64,000 nt of DNA from Serripes groenlandicus (lineage: Eukaryota > Mollusca > Bivalvia > Cardiida > Cardiidae), in assembly GCA_031761405.1 (NCBI GenBank), contig JASEVX010000001.1:202014390-202078389 (forward strand), read 5' to 3'. Below, in pieces: positions 56,558 to 64,000 of this stretch (position 1 is the first letter of the stretch; each line of letters opens with the position of its first letter). The translations under genes were made by a program, and so were the position numbers. Below the pieces are notes generated by a model that saw nothing but the letters and a program-made list of their open reading frames with translations, had not been told where the DNA came from and made no database searches.

Positions 56558-57988
56558 AGATCACCTAGAGCCAAAGGCTCAAGGTGAGCTATTCTGATCA
56601 CTCTTGTGTCCGTCGTCGTCTGTCGTTAACTTTTAGCTTTAAACATCATCTCCTCCTGAACCGCAAGAACAATTTCCACCAAACATCACAGGAATGTTCC
56701 TTTGGTGGTCCTCTTTCAAAATTGTTCAAAGATTTAAATTCCATTGAGAACTTTGGTTGCTGCGGCATCAGAAAGGGGACAAAATGTCCAAACTTTAAAA
56801 ATCTTCTCCTCCGAATCTGCCTGTCAGATTCAAATATAATTTGGTAGAAATGTTCCTTGGGTGACCCTCTATAAAAATTGTTCAAGCCATACTGATTGGT
56901 CGAAAAACATGGCAGTCAGGCGGCATCAGAAAAGGGGCAAAATGACAAAATTTGAAAATTCCATTTTTATGAAAGTATTTGTCTGATTTTAAGAAAATAT
57001 AATACGAATCTTACTTTAATGATCCTCTATTTATTTTGTTTAAGCCGTTTTGATTGGTTACACAATCATAGCAACCAGGCGTCATCACAAAAGGGGTAAA
57101 TTGAACTTTTAGCTACAAATGACAACCAACTCCTACCATTCCAATAGACCAATTTCCACAAAACATCACAGGAATGTTCCTTTGGTGGTCCTCTTTCAAA
57201 TTTGTTCAAAGATTTAAATTCCATTGAGAACTTTGGTTGCTGCGGCATCAGAAAGGGGACAAAATGTCCAAACTTTAAAAATCTTCTTCTCCGAATCTGC
57301 CTGTCAGATTCAAATATAATTTGGTAGAAATGTTCCTTGGGTAGACCCTCTATATAAATTGTTCAAGCCATACTGATTGGTCGAAAAAAATGGCAGTCAG
57401 GCGGCATCAGAAAAGGGGCAAAATGACAAAATTTTAAAATTCCATTTTTATGAAAGTGTTTGTCTGATTTTAAGAAAATATAATACGAATCTTACTGTAA
57501 TGATCCTCACATCACAGGAATGTTTCTTTGGAGGTCCTCTTTCAAAAATTGTTCAAAGATTTAAATTCCATTGAGAAATTTGGTTGCTGCGGCATCAGAA
57601 AGTGAGAAAAATACCCAAATTTTAAAATCCTTTTCCTCCATAATCTGCTTGTGCGATTGCAAGATAATTTGGTAGAAATGTTCCTTAAGTGACACTCTAA
57701 ATAAACTGTTGAAGCCATATTGATTTCGTTGAAAAACAGGGCAGCAAGGCGGCATCAGGAAAGGTGCAAAATAACAAAAACTTTTTAATTCCATTCTTAT
57801 TAAAGTTCTTCTTAGATTTCAAGATATAAATGGCCTTTACTGATAAGCTGTTTCTTGAGAAGTGTCCACTCCTTGCAGTTTCATTTGCACTCCTTGATAA
57901 CATTTTCCCAGATATTTGCAGTTAAATATTTGCTACTAATTTACTATCAATTAGGTGATCGATTTAGGGCCATCTTGGCCCTCTTGTT
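56558..57988 (-). mobile_element. Helitron-like element, inverted relative of 5437-6992
   Basis: It starts TAGATCACCTAGAGCCAAAG with GCTCAAGGTGAG (hairpin) and ends GGGCCATCTTGGCCCTCTTG. Units carry CATGGCAGTCAGGCGGCATC, TTGGTTGCTGCGGCATCAG and GTTCCTTTGGTGGTCCTC, the reverse complements of the units at 5437-6992. Core units are partly duplicated. No coding sequence. Confidence 0.75.
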
Positions 57989-58653
57989 GTTTAGCTCAAG
58001 TTTTTGACAATTTTTTACTCATGATTTTTCATATTTTAAAAACTTTTCTTTTTCTTTGCTTGAAACTTCACAAACATGCTGAGTGTCTTAAGTTGACCTT
58101 ATATAACAAGTTTCATAACTCTGTAAATAGTATTGACAAAATTATCTCCCCATTTCGATTTAGAAAATCTACTTTGAAGGGAGAAAAATGGTGATAACTG
58201 AAACACAATTTAACCTATAGCTTTGAAACTTCCTAAACTTATTCAATGTCTTAACATAACTTGATACAACAAGTTCCATAACCCTGAACTTAATATTGAC
58301 CAAATTATCCCCCCTTTTGGACTTAGAAAATCTACACTGAAGGTGTTGTCATCCGGTAAAGGTTTTTTATTAGCTCGACTTTTGAAAAAAATGACAGCTA
58401 TTGTCATGACCCTGGCGTCGTCGGCGGCGTGGTCGTCCGGTTAAGGTTTTTTGTTTAGCTCATTTTTTTTCTGTTTTCTCCCTATCAGTTGAGCGTCTGT
58501 GCCGTACGCGGTGCTCTTGTTTTTAAATGAGTTATGGCCCCTTGAATTTCTCATACATATGTATATTGTCAGGCACCAGCTGGGGGTATTCAGCACCGTC
58601 AGTGATATTTCTAGTTTTTATCTATTTCCCATGTAATAATAGGTATTTGTTAC
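57989..58653. repeat. Remnants of a tandem-core element
   Basis: AACAAGTTYCATAACYCTG and TTAGAAAATCTAC blocks occur twice (about 58105 and 58270). TAGCTCGACTTTTGAAAAAA with a GGCGTCGTCGGCGGCG run (58372-58440) repeats the solo end at 56304. GAGTTATGGCCCCTTGAATT at 58529 is another host-repeat unit. No gene. Confidence 0.55.
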
Positions 58654-58816
58654 TTAACCCTTTCCCACATACAACAAATTTGCAGCAGACGACTGTCAAA
58701 ACATCTAGGCAAACATATGGAAAATCTCTATAAATGAAAGTTTAATCACTATGTTTTCAAAAGTCGTCTGCTGCAGAGGCATAAGAAAGCATAGATATGT
58801 GGGAATGGGAGGGTTA
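58654..58816. mobile_element. piggyBac-like MITE
   Basis: TTAA at 58654 and 58813; CCCTTTCCCACATACAAC and ATGTGGGAATGGGAGGG. TCGTCTGCTGCAGAGGC inside. A short copy lacking the central palindrome. Confidence 0.75.
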
Positions 58817-58915
58817 AGTAGCTTCCACTTTTCTAAATGTTGCAATACGGTCATTTTACTTGTTGTAAAATAGATTTACCCATAGTATATTTTATAGTTG
58901 TTGCTGTTGTTGATT

Positions 58916-59929
58916 TTTAGCTCTACTGGCCAAAGGCCAGAAGGGCTTATGTCGTGGCGATTTGTCCGTCGTCCGTGCATGCGTCCGTGCGTCCGTAAAC
59001 AATTTCTTGTTAACACGATACAGTCTTCTTTTTTTATTGTATCTCAACAAAACTTATACAGTAGTTAGATATCCATGAGAGCTCGGTTCCTTTCGAAAAC
59101 CAGCCAGATCCGCCCATGCATGACTGGATTATGGCCCTTGAAATGGTCAAAATTGCTATAAAAGAGCTTGTTAACACGATACAGTCTTCACTTTTGATTG
59201 TATCTCAACCAAACTTATACAGTAGTTAGATATCCATGAGAGCTCGGTTCCTTTCGAAAACCAGCCAGATCCGCCCATGCATGACTGGATTATGGCCCTT
59301 GAAATGGTCAAAATTGTTATAAAAGAGCTTGTTAACACGATACAGTCTTCACGTTTGATTGTATCTCAACCAAACTTATACAGTAGTTAGATATCCATGA
59401 GAGCTCGGTTCCTTTCGAAAACCAGCCAGATCCGCCCATGCATGACTGGATTATGGCCCTTGAAATGGTCAAAATTGCTATAAAAGAGCTTGTTAACACA
59501 ATACAGTCTTCACTTTTGATTGTATCTCAACCAAACTTATACAGTAGTAAGATATCCATGAGAGCTCGGTTCCTTTCGTAAACCAGCTAGATCCACCCAT
59601 GCAAGACTGGATTATGGCCCTTGAAATTGTCCAAATTGCTATAATTGAGCATGTGAACACAATAGAGGCTCCATTTACTATCTGATCTTCACCAAACTTA
59701 GATAGTAGTTAAATATTGATGAGAGCTTGGTTCCTTTTGAAAACCAGCTAGATCCGCCCATGCAAGACTGGATTATGGCCCATGAAATTGTAAAAATTGC
59801 TATAATACAGCTTGTGAACACAAAAGAGCCTCCATTTACTATCCGATCTTCACCATACATACATGCTCTGGATTGAAAATGACCAAAGAACCATACCAGT
59901 AGAGCATAGGCCCTCATGGGCCTCTTGTT
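58916..59929 (-). mobile_element. Helitron-like element, about 182-bp core units
   Basis: It starts TAGCTCTACTGGCCAAAGGC with CAGAAGGGC and ends GGCCCTCATGGGCCTCTTGT. Five to six units contain CCATGAGAGCTCGGTTCCTT, CAGATCCGCCCATGCATGAC and TGGATTATGGCCCTTGAAAT. It is almost a copy of 61731-62581, and inverted relative to 9937-10730. Confidence 0.78.
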
Positions 59930-60048
59930 TAACAGATAACAAGAAAAAGCCTTATCTCAGTGTAATAGCAAGTACTCATTTTGTTGATTTTACCAAGAAA
60001 TATGGATGTAATTGTGTTTTTTATTAAAAACAAATAAGGAACTTGGTT
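59930..60048. other. Non-coding spacer
   Basis: A short AT-rich spacer; nothing recognised. Confidence 0.35.
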
Positions 60049-60236
60049 AACCCTTTCCACATTTAGACGCGTTCTGACGCATATGCAACTGAAAGCTTTT
60101 GAAAAACATTGTGAGCAATTTCCACTTTTGCCACGATGTTTTCAGCTCTTTTTAAAAAATTGTTTGTTTGAAGAGATTCTAGATGCTTTTGAAAGTAGCC
60201 TGCTGCAGATTTGCTATATATGTGGGAAAGGGTTAA
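60049..60236. mobile_element. piggyBac-like MITE
   Basis: TTAA at 60049 and 60233; CCCTTTCCACATTTAGACGC pairs with ATATGTGGGAAAGGG. Complete, 188 bp, non-coding. Confidence 0.8.
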
Positions 60237-60323
60237 ATTGACAACTCAGTCAGTGGATTGACTGATAATTACATCTTTATGACACCATTAAGAAGAAGCA
60301 TGAAATAAACGGAATAATTGTAT

Positions 60324-60475
60324 GTTAACCTATTCCCACATGCAACAAATCTGCAGCAGACGACTTTGAAAATGTCTACTAAAAATATGAAAATTCTCTA
60401 TAATTATAGGCATAATTACTTAAAAGAAGTTGAAAACATTGTGGCAAAAGGAGAAATTCTTTTTCTAGGTCTTTT
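60324..60475. mobile_element. piggyBac-like MITE, half copy
   Basis: TTAA then CCTATTCCCACATGCAAC and ATCTGCAGCAGACGACTTTG, up to ATTGTGGCAAAAGGAGAAAT. The second half is absent. Confidence 0.6.
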
Positions 60476-61301
60476 GGAATTAAAATAATAAACAGTATCC
60501 TGGATTGATCCTTGCATGTTGACATACAAATCAAGAAGCATAATGTAGTTTGTCAGCCAATACTTATTGAAATCGATAACTTTGTGTTTAGTCTCACATC
60601 ATGGATTTTTATAAAGTTTGAAAATAATATTCAGTTACTTCCAGAAATACCGTGATTAGCCAGGAAATAGTGGGTAGGCAAAACTGTTCGTTTATTAACC
60701 CTTAATGGCATTAGTTGCATGAACTATCTGTTGTATGAAATGGAATTTTTAAATCTTTTTTGTTATGCAAAAACACAAAAAACATGTTTTTGTAAATGTT
60801 TTAATTTTAACAAAGTAAACAATATGAATTGAAAATCGTGTTTTTGTCTTATTTTGCATTACAATTCATTTATTAGAGTTGTCTGATTGATCATCAAGGT
60901 CGGGACTAATTTCATTTCATGATAATGGAGACCTGAGGTGCCCATCCATGCACTTTAAATGACTTTCAAAGAACCAACTTGAAGTGGTTGCTCAGTACTA
61001 AAGGTTTCAATATACTGGGCACTTGCATATGTTAAATGGAATTATAACAGTAAATTCTTTGAAAACTAATTTATTAATAAGGCGCTGTCTATGAATTATT
61101 CTGCGAAACATCAATATTAAACATCAGGCAATAAAAGAGTCCTAGAAGTACTGATGCAAGAATCCAGCATTTTAACTTGACAGTTACACATAATGATGTC
61201 TTTGGGGGAAAAAAATGATTATGGTATATGAAGCTATAAAGCTTTGATAACAAACAAACAATAATAATTTAAAATTATGGATCATCATGAACAAGAGAAA
61301 A
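60476..61301. other. Non-coding DNA flanking the transposase relic
   Basis: Stops in all frames; no recognised gene. It may be the 3' non-coding part of the DDE transposon that ends at 61302. Confidence 0.35.
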
Positions 61302-61628
61302 TTAAAGATTTGAAAGATCAACACATATTTTTAATATCTTAGACACTCTTTTTGATAAAGTTATTGGTATTACACCACTAAGTATACAAGCATTTTTTAA
61401 CACATTCCTTCTACACGTTTTCTCAACTTCTCTCCGAGAAAATCGGTGTGGTTTGAACGGAGGTATTATCATATCTATCCCTAAGGGCGTGGTTAAGACT
61501 GTTTTCAAAAATCCCTTGTCTGCCATAATCGCGTCACCTTTCTTGCATAACTCCAATATACCACACTGTTTTGTAATTTGTTTGTCACTGATGCTTCCCG
61601 ACCACAAGTCTGACACAAATGTAATAAT
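61302..61628 (-). pseudogene. DDE_Tnp_4 (Harbinger/ISL2EU-type) transposase, truncated
   Basis: On the minus strand: TFVSDLWSGSISDKQITKQC, then GDAIMADKGFLKTVL, PLGIDMIIPPFKPHRFS and REVEKTCRRNVLKNAC. FVS..W.GS.SD and .MADKGF hold two acidic residues of the DDE triad in this family, and IPPF is another family block. The expected RIHVER..I.R.K.F block is not intact, so the tail is probably frameshifted. The N-terminal part, including the first Asp, is missing because a tandem-core element (TGTCTCCCCTTCTCC) starts at 61631. The remainder may lie beyond the window. Confidence 0.7.
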
Positions 61629-61730
61629 TATGTCTCCCCTTCTCCGAAAGGGGGGACATGCTGTATTTGTAGTTATTCTTATTACGATTCCCCAACAGAG
61701 TTGGGAATCGTATTGTTTTTCTATTGTTTT

Positions 61731-62581
61731 TAGCTCTACTGGCCAAAGGCCAGAAGGGCTTATGTCGTGGCGATGTGTCCGTCGTCCGTGCGTGCGTCCG
61801 TGCGTCCGTAAACAATTTCTTGTTAACACGATACAGTCTTCACTTTTGATTGTATCTCAACCAAACGTATACAGTAGTTAGATATCCATGAGAGCTCGGT
61901 TCCTTTCGAAAACCAGCCAGATCCGCCCATGCATGACTGGATTATGGCCCTTGAAATGGTCAAAATTGCTATAAAAGAGCTTGTTAACACGATACAGTCT
62001 TCACGTTTGATTGTATCTCAACCAAACTTATACAGTAGTTGGATATCCATGAGAGCTCGGTTCCTTTCGAAAACCAGCCAGATCCGCCCATGCATGACTG
62101 GATTATGGCCCTTGAAATGGTCAAAATTGCTATAAAAGAGCTTGTTAACACGATACAGTCTTCACTTTTAATTGTATCTCAACCAAACTTATACAGTAGT
62201 TAGATATTCATGAGAGCTCGGTTCCTTTCGAAAACCAGCTAGATCCACCCATGCAAGACTGGATTATGGCCCTTGAAATTGTCCAAATTGCTATAATTGA
62301 GCATGTGAACACAATAGAGGCTCCATTTACTATCTGATCTTCACCAAACTTAGATAGTAGTTAAATATTGATGAGAGCTTGGTTCCTTTTGAAAACCAGC
62401 TAGATCCGCCCATGCAAGACTGGATTATGGCCCATGAAATTGTAAAAATTGCTATAATACAGCTTGTGAACACAAAAGAGCCTCCATTTACTATCCGATC
62501 TTCACCATACATACATGCTCTGGATTGAAAATGACCAAAGAACCATACCAGTAGAGCATAGGCCCTCATGGGCCTCTTGTT
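61731..62581 (-). mobile_element. Helitron-like element, about 182-bp core units
   Basis: It starts TAGCTCTACTGGCCAAAGGC and ends GGCCCTCATGGGCCTCTTGT. Its last 240 bp are identical over long stretches to 59678-59929, so the two copies are recent or share a source. It has one core unit fewer than that copy. Confidence 0.78.
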
Positions 62582-62641
62582 TCTTATTATTACGATTCCC
62601 CAACAGAGTTGGGAATCGTATTGTTTTTCTATTGTTTTTTT

Positions 62642-63594
62642 AGCTCACCTGAGCTCTGCTCAAGGTGAGTTATTGTGATCGCCTTTTGTCCGGCGTCCGT
62701 CGTCCGCGTCCGTCGTCCGTCGTGCGTCGTCCGTCGTGCGTCAACTTCTTCTCCTCAGTAACCAGTGGGTCAATTGGGATGAAACTTCACAGAAAGCATC
62801 CTCTTAATGACCTCACCAGAATTCCTTCAAATTTTAGGGATCCATGCAGAATTCTGGCTTCCATGGCAACGAAACCGAAAAAACTTCAAAATTCTTCTTC
62901 TCCCAAACTGGTTGGCAGATTTTCAAATAATTTTGTAGAAATGTTCCTTGGATGACCCTCTACCAGATTCCTTCAAGCCATGTTGATTGGTCAAAAAACA
63001 CGGCCGCCAGGGGGGCGGGGCTATTTTGCCTTATATGGCTATAGTGAAAACTTAAAAAATCTTCTCCTCCGAAAGTGTCAGGCTGATTTTCAAATGATAT
63101 TGTAGAAATGTTCCTTGGGTGACCCTCTATCAGATTCCTTCAAGCCATGTTGATTGGTCGAAAAACATGGCCGCCAGGGGGGGGGGGGCGGGGCTATTTT
63201 GCATTATATGGCTATAGTGCAAACTTAAAAAATCTTCTTCTCCAAAAGTGTCGGCCCGATTTTCAAATAATTTTGTAGAAATGTTCCTTGGATGACCCAC
63301 TTTCAGATTCCTTCAAGCCATGTTGATTTGTCAAAAAACATGGCCGCCAGTAGGCAGGGCTATTTTGCATTATATGGATATAGTGAAAACTTAAAAAATC
63401 TTCTCCTCCAAAAGTATCTGGCCGATTTTCAAATAATTTTGTAGAAATGTTCCTAGGGTGACCCTCTATCAGATTCCTTCAAGCCAAGTTGATTGGTCGG
63501 AAAATGGCTGCCAGGGGGCATGGCTTATATAGCTAAAGTGAAAAAAAAATAAAAATCAGGTGAGCGATTCAAGGGCCATCATGGCCCTCTTGTC
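62642..63594 (-). mobile_element. Helitron-like element, about 156-bp core units
   Basis: It starts TAGCTCACCTGAGCTCTGCT with CAAGGTGAG and a GTCCGTCGTCCGCGTCCG run. It ends GGGCCATCATGGCCCTCTTG. Four to five units match those of 32353-33625, including AACCAGTGGGTCAATTGGGA in the lead unit. A G-rich run lies near 63177. Confidence 0.78.
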
Positions 63595-64000
63595 TTCTTA
63601 TTATTATTATTCTCTTTCAGCTATCCAAATTTTTGTCCAGAGCCATACTCATAAACTACTTGATGGAATTGATTGAAACTTCCAACATAGATAGATGGCA
63701 ATGTGAACTTGTGTAGTTTTCAAGAATGATAACTCTGAGCCACTGTTTTGCAAAGTTATCTCCCCTTTTTCAATATTTTAATCAATTTTTGTCAGAGCGA
63801 TATCTTGTGAACGAATGGTCAGATATTATTGAAACTTGGAACATAGATAGATGGCACTGTGCAGTTGTACAACATGCAAGAATTATAACTCTGGGCCACT
63901 TTTTTGCAAAGTTATCTTCCCTTTTTCATTTTTTTTAATAATTGGGTGATTTGAACCTGTATAACTCGATAACGAAAAGAGATAGAGACTTGAAACTTAG

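Larger units (their letters stand above)
61631..64000 (+). mobile_element. Composite of tandem-core elements, runs off the window
   Basis: The outer start is TGTCTCCCCTTCTCCGAAAG with GGGGGGACAT (hairpin). Two 55-bp direct repeats, TTACGATTCCCCAACAGAGT with TGGGAATCGTATTG, lie at 61676 and 62585. Each is followed by an inner element (61731-62581, 62642-63594). The tail (63595-64000) has two units with ACTCTGAGCCACTGTTTTGC / ACTCTGGGCCACTTTTTTGC and GAAACTTSSAACATAGATAG, the outer element's own core. The right end is not in the window. Confidence 0.65.

Overview
This is gene-poor, AT-rich, intron-containing eukaryotic DNA that looks like a bivalve mollusc genome. The assignment rests on the repeat landscape. 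There are pearl-like tandem-core elements of 140-200 bp units whose ends read GGGCC(A/T)T..GGCCCTCTTGTT on one side and TTTTTAGCTC / GATCACCT hairpins on the other. There are also many TTAA-flanked CCCTTTCCC MITEs, a DIRS retrotransposon and a P-element/THAP9-like transposase. The species cannot be named from the sequence. No rRNA, tRNA gene, CRISPR array or bacterial operon is present, and almost everything supportable is transposable-element (TE) derived.

Layout. 1-5.4 kb: non-coding DNA, a 139-bp array, a stretch with CRE boxes and an ETS/TISU-like start, a mariner-type MITE inside an inverted repeat, and one unknown coding exon. 5.4-16.5 kb: Helitron-like tandem-core elements, piggyBac-like MITEs, a decayed Mutator-like (MULE) transposase on the minus strand (exons at 11.6-11.3, 9.6-9.5 and 8.8-8.5 kb), a transposase-like C-terminal exon on the plus strand (11.85-12.55 kb), and a P-element-like transposase on the minus strand broken by two frameshifts (13.4-16.2 kb). 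16.6-17.9 kb: five copies of a 270-bp repeat. 18-39 kb: nested terminal-inverted-repeat (TIR) elements, several with arms built of short tandem repeats and with 9-10 bp target duplications. One 5.5-kb TIR element (23.07-28.55 kb) holds a four-exon gene for a small SGNH-hydrolase-like protein whose splice phases all agree. A foldback element (32.2-35.4 kb) lies in the same nest.

39-46 kb: fragments with a PHD-like exon, a YqaJ-like nuclease fragment, a 156-bp tandem array, a hAT-like element with a zinc-finger remnant, a tRNA-derived SINE and more tandem-core elements. 46.2-56.2 kb: a DIRS retrotransposon with gag-like, RT/RNase H and tyrosine-recombinase frames. Its inverted terminal repeats (ITRs) and internal complementary region (ICR) are visible, and a 3.1-kb tandem-repeat element sits at the ICR junction. 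56.2-64 kb: Helitron-like elements, MITEs and a truncated DDE_Tnp_4 (Harbinger/ISL2EU-type) transposase.

How the parts relate. The transposase genes are mostly dead. The TIR families with 9-10 bp target duplications could have been moved by MULE enzymes like the relic at 8.5-11.6 kb (inference). The SGNH gene inside a TIR element could be captured cargo or the element's own gene (inference).
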